This document shows, one piece after another, positions 1 through 8,511 of a DNA stretch of 18,912 nt. The translations under genes and the position numbers were made by a program. Source of the stretch: JBIIUJ01 sp044340025. Lineage in GTDB: Bacteria > Pseudomonadota > Alphaproteobacteria > Caulobacterales > Aquidulcibacteraceae. The DNA lies in the NCBI GenBank assembly GCA_044340025.1, contig JBIIUJ010000038.1:1-18912 (forward strand), read 5' to 3'. A model generated the notes under the pieces. That model had not been told where the DNA came from. It did no database searches and saw only the letters and a program-made list of their open reading frames with translations. Numbering within the stretch: position 1 is the first letter of the stretch; every line of letters begins with the position of its first letter.

Positions 1-1
1 C

Positions 2-3000
2 CCCTATGAACTGCGCCGCGCGGACGGCGCGGTGATCTGGATTCAGGATGTCTCGATGCGCGTCGCCGATGGCCGCGCGATCGACTTCGATCACGCCGAA
101 GCCGCCTTCGAGGAGGCGTTCGCCGCTGTCTGGGCCGGGCGGGCGGAGAATGACGGTTTCAACAAGCTTGTGCTCGCGCTTGGCATTTCGTGGCGGGAAG
201 CCGCGCTGATCCGGGGGCTGGCGCGCTGGCGTCAGCAATCGGGCCAGGACCCAAGCCAGACCGTCCAGGAACAGGCGGTCGCGGATCATCCCGAGATCGC
301 CCGCGCCATCCTCGATCTGTTCGCCGCACGGTTCGATCCCGCGCTGGCCTGGACCCCGGAAAAGCGCGGCGCAAAGGTCAAGACGCTGCAAGCGCGCATC
401 GGCGACCTGCTCAATGCAGTCGCCAGCCTGGATGCGGATCGCGTCCTGCGCCGCATGGCGGCGATGGTGGGCGCGATCACGCGCACGAATTACTACCAGA
501 AGGACGCGCAAGGCCGCACCAAGCACTGGATCAGCGTCAAGATCGCCAGCCGCGAGGTGGCCGATCTGCCCAGTCCAAAGCCCTATCGCGAGATCTGGGT
601 CTGGTCGCCGCGGGTGGAGGGGGTGCATCTGCGCTTCGGCCCCGTGGCGCGCGGCGGCCTGCGCTGGTCGGACCGGCGCGACGACTTCCGCACCGAGGTG
701 CTGGATCTGGTGAAGGCCCAGCAGGTGAAGAACGCCGTGATCGTGCCGGTGGGCTCCAAGGGCGGCTTCTTCCCCAAGCGCCTGCCGCGCGGCGGCCCGC
801 GCGAGGCGATCCAGGCCGAGGCGATCGAAGCCTACAGAACCTTCCTTGCCGGTCTGCTCGACCTCACCGACAATCTGGACGCCGACGGCGCCGTCATCCC
901 CCCGCGCGACACGGTGCGCTGGGACGGCGACGACCCCTATCTCGTGGTGGCGGCGGACAAGGGCACGGCCACCTTCTCAGACATCGCCAATGCGGTCTCG
1001 GCCGAGTACGGCCACTGGCTGGGCGACGCCTTCGCCTCTGGCGGCTCGGTCGGCTACGATCACAAGAAGATGGGGATCACCGCCCGCGGGGCCTGGGAAG
1101 CGGTGAAGCGGCACTTCCGCGAGGTCGGAACCGATATCCAGACCACGCCCTTCACCGTCATCGGGGTGGGCGACATGTCGGGCGATGTGTTCGGCAACGG
1201 CATGCTGCTCAGCCCCGCGACACGGCTGATCGCGGCCTTCGATCACCGCGACATCTTCATCGATCCGGACCCTGATCCCGCCGCAAGCCTCGCCGAGCGC
1301 CAGCGCCTGTTCGATCTGCCCCGATCGAGCTGGCAGGACTATGACAAGGCGCTGATCTCGCGCGGAGGGGGCGTCTTCTCCCGCAGCCTCAAGGCCGTTC
1401 CGCTTTCACCCGAGATCAAGGCGCTGACCGGGCTTTCCCACGACGAAGCCACCCCGGCCGAGCTGATGCATGCGCTCCTGAAAGCGCCCTGCGACCTGCT
1501 CTATTTCGGCGGCATCGGCACCTATGTGAAGGCGCGCGCCGAAACCCACGCCGACGCCAAGGACAAGCAGAACGACGCGATCCGCGCGGATGCGGAAGAG
1601 CTGCGCTGCAAGGTGATCGGGGAAGGCGCCAATCTGGGCATGACCCAGCGCGGGCGGATCGCGGCCGCGCGCGCCGGCGTCCGGCTCAACACCGATGCGA
1701 TCGACAATTCCGCCGGCGTCGACAGCTCCGACCACGAGGTCAACATCAAGATCCTGCTGAACGGGCTCGTCCGCGCCGGCGCCATGACGCAGGAGGCCCG
1801 CAACGACCTGCTCGCCAGCATGACCGATGATGTGGCCGCCCATGTGCTTGCGCACAATTACGACCAGACGCTCGCCATCACGCTGCAGGAAGCCACCGCC
1901 GGAGCCGACCTCGACGCCCACGAGCGCTTCATGGATCGGCTGGAAGCCGCGGGCCGGCTCGACCGCAAGGTCGAGACCCTGCCCTCGCCAGACGAGATGC
2001 GGGCGCTGGGCGAAGCACGCCTGGGCCTCACCCGCCCGCAGCTCGCCGTGCTCACCGCGTATGCCAAGATCCAGTTGTTCGACGAGCTGGTCGCCAGCGA
2101 CGCGCCGGACGACCCGTACTTCGCCGCCACGCTGAAGGCCTATTTCCCTGCCGGGTGTGCGCCCTTCGAGGAGGCGATGGCGCGGCACCGGCTGAAGCGG
2201 GAGATCATCGCTACGGTGCGCGCAAACCGTATGGTCGATCTGGGCGGGGCGACCTTCCTGGATCGCGTGCGCGAGAGCGCGGTGGCCGATGTCGCGGGCA
2301 TCGCGCGCGCCTTCGCCGCGGCGGAAGCGGTCTTCGGGCTGGACGGACTGATTGATGCGGTGAACGCCCTCGACAACGCCATCCCCGCCGCCGCCCAGAT
2401 CGAGTTGCTGCAGGAAGTCCAGGCGGTGCTGCGTCGCCAGACCTTCTGGCTCGCCCGCAAGGCCGCCCGCGCAGATGGCGCGCGCACCGTGGATGGCCTG
2501 ATCGCCGCCTATGGCCCGGGCGTTCAGGGTCTGGCGCCGGTGATCATGGCGGTCGTGTCGCCGTTTGAGCGCGCCCGTCAGGAGGTTCGCGCCCAGGGCT
2601 TCATCGCCAAAGGGGCGCCCGACGCGCTGGCCTGGCGGATCGCGGGCCTGCGTCCGCTGATTTCGTCCACCGACGTGATCGATCTCGCCGGGGCGCAGGG
2701 CTGGCCGGTCGCGGGCGCGGCCCGGCTCTATCATGCGATCGGGGCGGCGGTCGGCTTTGATGAGTTGCGTTTTGCCGCGGGCCAGTCGGCGACCGGCGAT
2801 CACTGGGACCGGCTCGCCACCCGGCGGATCATCGAGGACTTCATGGAGGAGCAGGCCGCGCTCGCGGCGGCGGCCATGCGCTTTGCCGGCGCCTGCCCGC
2901 CGGCGCCGGACGCGGCCTGGGCGCAGGATCAGGTGCAGGGCTTCCTTGCCCGCCACGCCGTGGAGGCCGACCGCACCCGCCGCGCCATCGCCGATCTGTC

Positions 3001-3082
3001 GGCCAGCGGCGGCTGGACCTACGCCAAGCTCGCCATCGCCAATGCGCAGTTGCGGGAGTTCGCGCTGGGGGCGGGCCTGTGA
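2..3082 (+). CDS. gdhB: NAD-specific glutamate dehydrogenase, large (180 kDa) type, 5' end outside window
   Basis: Oxidatively deaminates glutamate to 2-oxoglutarate with NAD+, feeding amino-acid carbon into the TCA cycle in the cytoplasm. The reading frame is open from base 2 and 1026 residues are visible; the family is about 1600 residues, so roughly the first 580 are missing. Seen in order (fragment numbering): a GGLRWSDRRDDFRTE block, then PVGSKGGF with the probable catalytic Lys253, ADKGTATFSD, GSVGYDHKKMG, the nucleotide-binding stretch GVGDMSGDVFGNG from about 388, YFGGIGTYVKA and VIGEGANLG. A helical C-terminal region ends the protein. These are Bac_GDH family signatures; the Caulobacter enzyme of this class is called gdhZ. 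The stop overlaps the next gene's GTG start by four bases, implying translational coupling. An internal GTG at 32 is a codon within the gene, not a start. Family identity is near certain; the symbol varies between species. Confidence -1.
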   Translation, partial: PYELRRADGAVIWIQDVSMRVADGRAIDFDHAEAAFEEAFAAVWAGRAENDGFNKLVLALGISWREAALIRGLARWRQQSGQDPSQTVQEQAVADHPEIARAILDLFAARFDPALAWTPEKRGAKVKTLQARIGDLLNAVASLDADRVLRRMAAMVGAITRTNYYQKDAQGRTKHWISVKIASREVADLPSPKPYREIWVWSPRVEGVHLRFGPVARGGLRWSDRRDDFRTEVLDLVKAQQVKNAVIVPVGSKGGFFPKRLPRGGPREAIQAEAIEAYRTFLAGLLDLTDNLDADGAVIPPRDTVRWDGDDPYLVVAADKGTATFSDIANAVSAEYGHWLGDAFASGGSVGYDHKKMGITARGAWEAVKRHFREVGTDIQTTPFTVIGVGDMSGDVFGNGMLLSPATRLIAAFDHRDIFIDPDPDPAASLAERQRLFDLPRSSWQDYDKALISRGGGVFSRSLKAVPLSPEIKALTGLSHDEATPAELMHALLKAPCDLLYFGGIGTYVKARAETHADAKDKQNDAIRADAEELRCKVIGEGANLGMTQRGRIAAARAGVRLNTDAIDNSAGVDSSDHEVNIKILLNGLVRAGAMTQEARNDLLASMTDDVAAHVLAHNYDQTLAITLQEATAGADLDAHERFMDRLEAAGRLDRKVETLPSPDEMRALGEARLGLTRPQLAVLTAYAKIQLFDELVASDAPDDPYFAATLKAYFPAGCAPFEEAMARHRLKREIIATVRANRMVDLGGATFLDRVRESAVADVAGIARAFAAAEAVFGLDGLIDAVNALDNAIPAAAQIELLQEVQAVLRRQTFWLARKAARADGARTVDGLIAAYGPGVQGLAPVIMAVVSPFERARQEVRAQGFIAKGAPDALAWRIAGLRPLISSTDVIDLAGAQGWPVAGAARLYHAIGAAVGFDELRFAAGQSATGDHWDRLATRRIIEDFMEEQAALAAAAMRFAGACPPAPDAAWAQDQVQGFLARHAVEADRTRRAIADLSASGGWTYAKLAIANAQLREFALGAGL

Positions 3083-3588
3083 GCTGGACAATCCGCGCAG
3101 CCGCCAGCGCCGACAGCGACCGGCTCGTCGCCTTCGCCGCCCAGACCTTCACCGACACGTTCGGCACGCTCTATCCGCCCGAAGACCTCGCCGTTTTCAT
3201 CACGAAGAAACAGGCGCCGGCCACGCGCGCCGCGATCAGCTCGCCCGAACACATCGTGCGCATCGCCGAGCGCGATGGGGCGCTGATCGGCTATCTGATC
3301 GGCGGGCCGATGGATCTGCCCTACGACACGCAGGGCCGGCCTGCCGCCTGCCTCGACCGGCTGTATCTCGTCGACGACGCAAAGGGCACAGGTCTCGCCG
3401 ATGCGCTGATGGCCGAGTTTCTTGTCTGGGGGGCGGGGCGGGATCTGTATCTGTCGGTCTTCGCCCCGAATGTGCGCGCGCAGGCCTTCTATCGCCGCCA
3501 CGGCTTCTCGATCGTGGGCGCCTACATCTTCTGGGTCGGCAGCACGGGCGACGATGAACGCATCATGCTGCGCCCGGCGGGCCAGTAG
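3079..3588 (+). CDS. GNAT-family N-acetyltransferase
   Basis: A 169-residue protein of the usual size for a single GNAT domain, which transfers acetyl from acetyl-CoA to an amine. The N-terminal half has the typical opening (WTIRAAASADSDRLVAFAAQTF). The central strand LDRLYLVDDAKGTGLADALM is motif A, where the acetyl-CoA pyrophosphate loop is normally Q/RxxGxG/A; here it reads AKGTGLA. NVRAQAFYRRHGF is the usual motif B helix and turn. The GTG start at 3079 overlaps the glutamate dehydrogenase stop (GTGA), so it is probably translated from the same message. The substrate cannot be told from sequence. Its stop lies only nine bases from the stop of the convergent priA gene. Confidence in the family is high; a role connected to glutamate metabolism would be speculation. 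Confidence -1.
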   Translation: MSWTIRAAASADSDRLVAFAAQTFTDTFGTLYPPEDLAVFITKKQAPATRAAISSPEHIVRIAERDGALIGYLIGGPMDLPYDTQGRPAACLDRLYLVDDAKGTGLADALMAEFLVWGAGRDLYLSVFAPNVRAQAFYRRHGFSIVGAYIFWVGSTGDDERIMLRPAGQ

Positions 3589-3597
3589 CGCCGACGC

Positions 3598-5760
3598 TCA
3601 AAGGAAGTTGTAGGGGTCGATGTCGACCACCAGCCGCACGCTGGCCGGCAGCTTCAGGCGCGCGCGCCAGGCGCGCATGAAGGCTGAGAGGTCCACGCCC
3701 CGGTCGGCTTTCACCAGAAACCGCCGCCTCCGCCAGCCTCGCACCACGCCAAGCGGCGGCGCGGCCGGGCCATAAACCTCCACTCCGTCCGCTGCTGGGG
3801 CGGCCGCAAGCGCGGCGGCGGCGGCGGCCTCCACCTGCCTGTCATCCTCGGCGGCCAGATGCAGCGCCGCCAGCCGGCCGTAGGGCGGCATGGCGAGCGC
3901 GCGGCGCGCCTCCTGCTCGGCGGCGAGGAAGCCGTCCCGGTCACCCCTGGCCAGCGCCTGCAGCGCCTCATGCTCGGGCGCATAGGTCTGGATGAGCGCC
4001 CGGCCCGGCCGGTCGGCCCGGCCTGCCCGGCCAGCCACCTGCGAGAGGAGCTGATAGGTCCGCTCGCCGGCGCGCAGGTCGCCGCCCTTCAGGCCAAGAT
4101 CGCCATCCACCACGCCCACGAGCGTCAGATTGGGGAAGTTGTGGCCCTTCGCCACGATCTGCGTGCCCACAAGAATGTCGATCGATCCGGCCGCCATCGC
4201 CTCCACCAAGGCGCGCACCTCCGCCGGCGTTGTTGCGCTGTCGGAAGAAAACAGCGCCACGCGCGCCTCGGGGAACAGACCGCGCGCTTCCTCCAGCACC
4301 CGCTCGACGCCCGGGCCGACGCTGACCAGGCTGTCAGCCGCGCCGCAGGCCGGGCAATGCAGGGGCTTGGGCATGGAAAAGCCAGAGACATGGCAGACCA
4401 GCCGGCCGGAGTAGCGATGCTCGACCAGCCAGGAATCGGTGTCGGGCGCCTTGAGGCGATGGCCGCAGGCCCTGCACAGCACCAGCGGCGCATAGCCCCT
4501 GCGGTTGAGGAACAGCAGGCTCTGCTCCCCGCGCGCCAGGGTTTCCGCCATCGCCCGCTCCAAAACCGGCGATAGCCAGCGCCCGCGTTCGGGCGGGTCG
4601 GCGCGCATGTCGATCAGATCGATCCGGGGCAACACGGCGGCGCCGAACCGTCCCGGCAAAGCGACGCGGGCATACCGCCCGCCCTCCACATTCGCCATCG
4701 TTTCCAGCGACGGCGTCGCCGAAGCCAGCACCACCCCGGCCCCGCCGATCCGCCCGCGCGCCACGGCCAGATCGCGCGCCTGATAGCGCAGGCCCTCGTC
4801 CTGCTTGAACGAGCCGTCGTGCTCCTCGTCCACCACGATCAGGCGCAGCGCGGGGTAGGGCAGGAACAGCGCCGAGCGCGCGCCCACCACAAGCCGCGCA
4901 CGCCCAGCCATGATCTCGCGCATCGCGCGGCGGCGATAGGGCGGCGGGGCTTCCGAGTGCCACTGCACAGGCTCCGCCCCGAAACGGGCCGCGATCCGGG
5001 CCACCACCGCCTGCGTGAGCGCGATCTCCGGCAGCAGGATCAGCACCTGGGCGAGGGGATCGGCGCGCAGCGCCCGCGCGGCAAGCTCCAGATAGACTTC
5101 CGTCTTGCCCGATCCTGTCACCCCGTCGAGCAGCGCCACGCCCGAACCGCTCGCCCCCAAGGCCGCCGACAGCGCGTCGGCGGCGTCGGCCTGCGCTTGC
5201 GAGAGCGGTGGCGCCGGCCGGTCCGGGTCTGGCGGGGGGAAGGGCGGGTCCATCAGCCGCTCGAAGACGTGGATCGCGCCTGCCGCCACCAGACCGGCGA
5301 TCACCCCGGCGCTCACGCCCGCGGCCCGGGCAAGCTCGGCCTTGCTGATCGGCGCGCCCGCAGCGCTCAGCGCCTCCAGGGCGCGCAGGCGGGCCGGCGT
5401 GGTCTTGCCGGGCGGCGCGTCGCCGGGGCGCAGCAGCAGCTCGACCGGGCTTGCGGCCAGCGCCTCCGGCACACGCGCGACAAGCTGTAGGATCTGGCCC
5501 GGCGGGGTGACGAGATAGCGGGCCGCGAAGTCGATGAAGGCGCGGCTGGCATCCGGCAGGGGCGGTGCGTCCAGCCGCCGCGTGACGGGCTTCAGATTGC
5601 CGCCCTCGCCCTCGCTCACCCGCCAGACCACGCCGCGACGCGGATGCGGGCCCAGCGGCGCCACCACATGATCGCCAGGCGCGAGCGTCATGCCGTCCGG
5701 CACGGCGTAGTCGAACGCCTCCGGCAGCGGCAGGGGAAACAGGATCGCAGCGCGCGCCAT
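3598..5760 (-). CDS. priA: Primosomal protein N' (PriA), replication restart helicase
   Basis: A superfamily 2 helicase that recognises stalled or repaired forks and reloads the replicative helicase. The 720 residues match the family length. An N-terminal DNA-binding domain (FPLPLPEAFDYAVPDG) is followed by Walker A GVTGSGKTE at 213-221 with Lys219, the DEEH box at 311-314, SATPSLE, and the C-terminal helicase lobe (VGTQIVAKGHNFPN, QVAGRAGR). The zinc region is odd. The outer pairs Cys429/Cys432 and Cys469/Cys472 are present. Of the four cysteines that form the second zinc site in E. coli PriA, only Cys456 remains; Ala438, Thr441 and Ser459 stand in the other places. The start at 5760 is the ATG that gives the conserved N-terminus. 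The gene lies 59 bases downstream of ptsH on the same strand, with no terminator seen between them, so read-through from that operon is possible. No clear Shine-Dalgarno is visible. Confidence -1.
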   Translation of the reverse strand: MARAAILFPLPLPEAFDYAVPDGMTLAPGDHVVAPLGPHPRRGVVWRVSEGEGGNLKPVTRRLDAPPLPDASRAFIDFAARYLVTPPGQILQLVARVPEALAASPVELLLRPGDAPPGKTTPARLRALEALSAAGAPISKAELARAAGVSAGVIAGLVAAGAIHVFERLMDPPFPPPDPDRPAPPLSQAQADAADALSAALGASGSGVALLDGVTGSGKTEVYLELAARALRADPLAQVLILLPEIALTQAVVARIAARFGAEPVQWHSEAPPPYRRRAMREIMAGRARLVVGARSALFLPYPALRLIVVDEEHDGSFKQDEGLRYQARDLAVARGRIGGAGVVLASATPSLETMANVEGGRYARVALPGRFGAAVLPRIDLIDMRADPPERGRWLSPVLERAMAETLARGEQSLLFLNRRGYAPLVLCRACGHRLKAPDTDSWLVEHRYSGRLVCHVSGFSMPKPLHCPACGAADSLVSVGPGVERVLEEARGLFPEARVALFSSDSATTPAEVRALVEAMAAGSIDILVGTQIVAKGHNFPNLTLVGVVDGDLGLKGGDLRAGERTYQLLSQVAGRAGRADRPGRALIQTYAPEHEALQALARGDRDGFLAAEQEARRALAMPPYGRLAALHLAAEDDRQVEAAAAAALAAAPAADGVEVYGPAAPPLGVVRGWRRRRFLVKADRGVDLSAFMRAWRARLKLPASVRLVVDIDPYNFL

Positions 5761-5819
5761 GAAGCAGTGGTGGGCGGGCGGACAGGCGCTGGCAAGGGCC
5801 CGCGTTCAGCCGGGCGGCG

Positions 5820-6098
5820 CTATTCGCCCTCCCCGAACCGATCCTCGATCAAAGCGGTGAGGGCGGCCATCGCGGCGGGGGCTTCCGGGCCCTCTGCGGT
5901 CAGCGTGACGTCCGAGCCGATGCCGGCGGCCAGCATCATCAGCCCCATGATGGACTGGGCGTCGACGCTGTAATCGTCCTTGGCGACCGTGACCACGGCG
6001 TCGAACGTGCGCGCCAGGGCGGCGAGCTTGGCGCTTGCGCGCGCATGAAGGCCCCGTCGGTTCACAATGGCGACGGTCCTTGTCAGGGGCTCTGTCAT
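5820..6098 (-). CDS. ptsH: HPr phosphocarrier protein of the regulatory PTS
   Basis: A 92-residue HPr-fold protein that receives phosphate from EI on a histidine and passes it to EIIA. The active-site motif NRRGLHARAS places the phosphorylated histidine at His18. The regulatory serine lies in AQSIMGLMML at Ser49, the site HprK would phosphorylate. The start chosen is the ATG at 6098 (MTEPLTRTVAIVNRRG). The frame is open further upstream to 6167, but those residues are the out-of-frame end of the EIIA gene and do not resemble HPr. The ATG overlaps the EIIA stop by four bases (ATGA). It is the last gene of the chvI-chvG-hprK-EIIA-ptsH run. No sugar-specific permease or EI gene is present nearby, which fits a signalling function. 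Confidence -1.
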   Translation of the reverse strand: MTEPLTRTVAIVNRRGLHARASAKLAALARTFDAVVTVAKDDYSVDAQSIMGLMMLAAGIGSDVTLTAEGPEAPAAMAALTALIEDRFGEGE

Positions 6099-6496
6099 CC
6101 GCCGGCCAGGACTGCGGAAGCCAGCGTGATGTATTTCCGCCCGGCCTCCGCCGCCGCCGTGCAGCACTCGCCCAGCGACTTGCGCGCCCGAAGCTCCGCC
6201 AGCTTGATCAGCATCGGCAGATTAGCCCCCGCGATCACTTCATAGCGGCCCTTGCCCATCACAGAAATCGCGAGGTTGGAGGGCGTGCCGCCGAACATGT
6301 CGGTCAGGATGGCCACGCCCGCGCCTTGATCGCACGCCTCGCACGCCGCCAGAATCTCGGCGCGGCGGGCTTCCATATCGTCGTCAGGACCAATGCAGAT
6401 CGCCGCCGCATGCGGCAGCCGCCCGAAGACGTGCACGCCGGCCGCGATCAGCTCCTCCGCGAGGCGCCCGTGGGTGACGACCACGATCCCGATCAT
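6095..6496 (-). CDS. PTS EIIA component, mannose/fructose type (regulatory)
   Basis: A 133-residue EIIA-Man domain with the normal length for a free-standing domain. It begins MIGIVVVTHGRLAEEL; His9 in the VTHG motif is the expected phospho-acceptor from HPr. AILTDMFGGTPSNLA is the second family hallmark and includes the Asp that positions the histidine. No IIB or IIC domain is fused or adjacent, so it cannot transport sugar by itself. In alphaproteobacteria this protein, sometimes called ManX or EIIA-Man, is the output of an incomplete PTS together with HPr and HprK. The start at 6496 overlaps the hprK stop by four bases and its stop overlaps the ptsH start by four bases, so the three are very probably translationally coupled. 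Confidence -1.
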   Translation of the reverse strand: MIGIVVVTHGRLAEELIAAGVHVFGRLPHAAAICIGPDDDMEARRAEILAACEACDQGAGVAILTDMFGGTPSNLAISVMGKGRYEVIAGANLPMLIKLAELRARKSLGECCTAAAEAGRKYITLASAVLAGG

Positions 6497-6963
6497 GCCC
6501 TGGTCCCCGGCTCCCCCATGCCCGGCAGACGGCCCGAAAGCGCCGCCGCCAGCGCCAGCCTCACGATCGCCGGCGCCGAAGGCTGCACAGCGATAAGGGA
6601 TATGACGGGCCGATCAAGGCCGAGAAGCGTGTGAAAGCGCAGGGCGGGCGCCCGCTCGCCGACAAAGCCCTTCGGCTGGCAGGCCACCAGCAGAACAAGC
6701 GGCGCTGCCGCTGTGACCGGCGCTGGCAGGGGCCCCAGCCCGCGCGCCTCGATCAGCCCCTCGATCCCCGGGGCCGGCCGGGCGATCAGCATCTCGCCGA
6801 CGCGCTCGATCTCGGTGTGGTCATCGCTGATCAGCGCCGCGCCGGGGCCTTCCATCAGCCGAAGCGCCAGATCCGACTTGCCGACCCCGGAGGCCCCCAT
6901 CAGGCCCACGGCCCGCAGGCCTTCGGCGCTGGGCAGCGCGACCGTGGTGAGCGCGAGGATCAT
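6493..6963 (-). CDS. hprK: HPr kinase/phosphorylase, short alphaproteobacterial form (kinase domain only)
   Basis: Phosphorylates and dephosphorylates HPr on its regulatory serine, setting the state of the regulatory PTS. At 156 residues it is about half the size of the Gram-positive enzyme and contains only the C-terminal kinase domain. This short form is the known alphaproteobacterial arrangement, not a truncation. Visible motifs are the P-loop GASGVGKSD at 23-31 with Lys29, Asp47-Asp48 in LISDDHTEI, and IEARGLG at 71-77, equivalent to the family signature ExRGLG. The start is the ATG at 6963, which overlaps the chvG stop by four bases (ATGA). The same frame stays open to 7410, but that extension is an arginine-rich shadow of the chvG gene. 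Its stop overlaps the EIIA start. Confidence -1.
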   Translation of the reverse strand: MILALTTVALPSAEGLRAVGLMGASGVGKSDLALRLMEGPGAALISDDHTEIERVGEMLIARPAPGIEGLIEARGLGPLPAPVTAAAPLVLLVACQPKGFVGERAPALRFHTLLGLDRPVISLIAVQPSAPAIVRLALAAALSGRLPGMGEPGTRA

Positions 6964-8501
6964 GGCTCTCCGGGCAGTTCGACGGTGAAGCGAGCGCCGC
7001 CGGCCGCGCCATTTTCCGCCCAGAGCCGGCCCTTGTGGGCCTCCACGATCTGGCGCGCGATGGACAGGCCGAGGCCGGAATGCGCGCCGAACCCATGATC
7101 GCGCGGGCGGTCTGTATAAAACCGGCGGAAGACGCTTTCGAGATTTTCCGCCGGGATGCCAGGCCCCTGATCCTCCACGCTGATCTGGATCGCCGCCCCC
7201 CGGCTGGGACCGGCACGCCGCGCGACGATGCGCACGAGGTCTCCCGCGGCGGAAAAGGAGAAGGCGTTGTCCATCAGATTGCGCAGCACGCGTCCAAGCG
7301 CGTCTTCCGCCCCCAGCACCGTGAGGGAATCGCCCGGCGGCGCCTGCAGCGTCAGTTTGATGCCGCGCTCCTCCCCCAGATGGCCGTAACCTTCCGTGAT
7401 GTCGCGGCACAGCCTGGCGATCGAGACCCGCTCCAGCCGATCCCGCGCAAGCTGGGCGTCCAGCCGGGAGGCGTTGGAGATATCGGTCACCAGCCGGTCC
7501 AACCGCTTCACATCGCTGGCGATCACGGCCTCCAGCTTGGCGCGCATCTCTGGCGAGGCCGCGCGCGGCAGGAGATCCACCGCGTTGCGGATGGAGGCGA
7601 GCGGATTCTTGATCTCGTGGGCGACGTCGGCGGCGAACCGCTCATTGGCGTCGCTGCGTTCGGCAAGCGACGCCGTCATCGCCTCAAGGCTTGCGGCGAG
7701 TTCGCCGAGCTCGTCGCTGCGCCGGGTCAGATTGGGCAGGGCCAGCTGCCGCTCGCGTCCGGCGCGCACGTCGTCTGCGGCCTGGGCAAGCCGGCGCATG
7801 GGCCGCGCGATCGACCAGGTGAGCAATCCCGACGACGCCACCGCCACCCCCATCGCCACAAGGATGAAGGGCGTAAGGGCGATCCGCTCGGCCTGGATGA
7901 TGGCGTCGACATCGTCGCTTTCCAGCGAGATCGCGCCCACCACCGCCTGAACCCGCTGGACCGGCAAGGCGACCGCGATGATGCGCTGGCCATCTTCGTT
8001 CAGCCGTTGGCCGGCCACCACCTCCCCGCGCAGAGCCGCAGCGATGGCGTCCTCCGCCCCGGTGGCGAGCGGCTCGCCGCGCAGGATCGCGAGCCCAGCG
8101 CGAAGGCTGTTAAGGAGACCCCTGTCCTGCGTCTCCGGGCCGGAGGGCGCGTTCATCGGCGCCAGAGGCCGGACCTGCACCTGATCATAGAGAAGCCGGG
8201 AATCCGCGGTTACTTCACCTTCCCGGTTGTAAAGCCGGACGCGCGCATCGGGCGGCACATAGAGCTGTTGCAGGATCAGCCTTGCGCGCGCCTCCAGCAA
8301 TACAGGCTCGGGCTCCCCCTCGGTGGCCGCTTCGGCCAGAACCGAGACGATCGTCGCGCCCTGGGCGCGCAAGGCGTCGAGCTTGGCCTGGACCAGTCCG
8401 GCGCGCAGCTCGTTCAGGATCAGGGCGCCCGCAACGAGGATGCAAAGCCCCGTCATGTTTGCAAGCAGGATGAGTCCGGCGATCCCGCCGCCGCGGCGCA
8501 C
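6960..8501 (-). CDS. chvG: Sensor histidine kinase, ChvG/ExoS type
   Basis: Membrane sensor of the ChvGI two-component system, which governs envelope and acid-stress responses in alphaproteobacteria. With the GTG start at 8501 it has 513 residues: TM1 at about 7-30 (IAGLILLANMTGL onward), a periplasmic domain to about 205, TM2 at about 209-231, a HAMP segment (ARPMRRLAQAADDV), then the HisKA H-box DVAHEIKNPLAS with phosphorylated His295, the N-box around Asn412 (NLMDNA), and ATP-lid motifs EDQGPGIP and GLGLSIA. The GTG lies 10 bases after the chvI stop and puts TM1 close to the N-terminus, as in ChvG homologues, but its Shine-Dalgarno is weak. The frame is open back to 8651; an ATG at 8561 overlapping chvI is the main alternative. 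The stop overlaps the hprK start. The identity is firm, the exact start is not. Confidence -1.
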   Translation of the reverse strand: MRRGGGIAGLILLANMTGLCILVAGALILNELRAGLVQAKLDALRAQGATIVSVLAEAATEGEPEPVLLEARARLILQQLYVPPDARVRLYNREGEVTADSRLLYDQVQVRPLAPMNAPSGPETQDRGLLNSLRAGLAILRGEPLATGAEDAIAAALRGEVVAGQRLNEDGQRIIAVALPVQRVQAVVGAISLESDDVDAIIQAERIALTPFILVAMGVAVASSGLLTWSIARPMRRLAQAADDVRAGRERQLALPNLTRRSDELGELAASLEAMTASLAERSDANERFAADVAHEIKNPLASIRNAVDLLPRAASPEMRAKLEAVIASDVKRLDRLVTDISNASRLDAQLARDRLERVSIARLCRDITEGYGHLGEERGIKLTLQAPPGDSLTVLGAEDALGRVLRNLMDNAFSFSAAGDLVRIVARRAGPSRGAAIQISVEDQGPGIPAENLESVFRRFYTDRPRDHGFGAHSGLGLSIARQIVEAHKGRLWAENGAAGGARFTVELPGEP

Positions 8502-8511
8502 GCCCTGGCGC

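Noticed and set aside
1406..3091. 561-codon open frame antisense to the glutamate dehydrogenase gene
   Set aside because: Its composition is arginine-, glycine- and alanine-rich with no recognisable domain, and it mirrors a clear conserved gene. Long antisense frames are expected in GC-rich DNA. The same holds for 7035-8606, 9495-11003 and 12762-14405.
6964..7410. Upstream extension of the hprK frame (149 residues)
   Set aside because: The extension lies entirely within the chvG kinase domain in another frame and is arginine- and glycine-rich without HprK N-domain features. The ATG at 6963 overlaps the chvG stop and starts the conserved domain.
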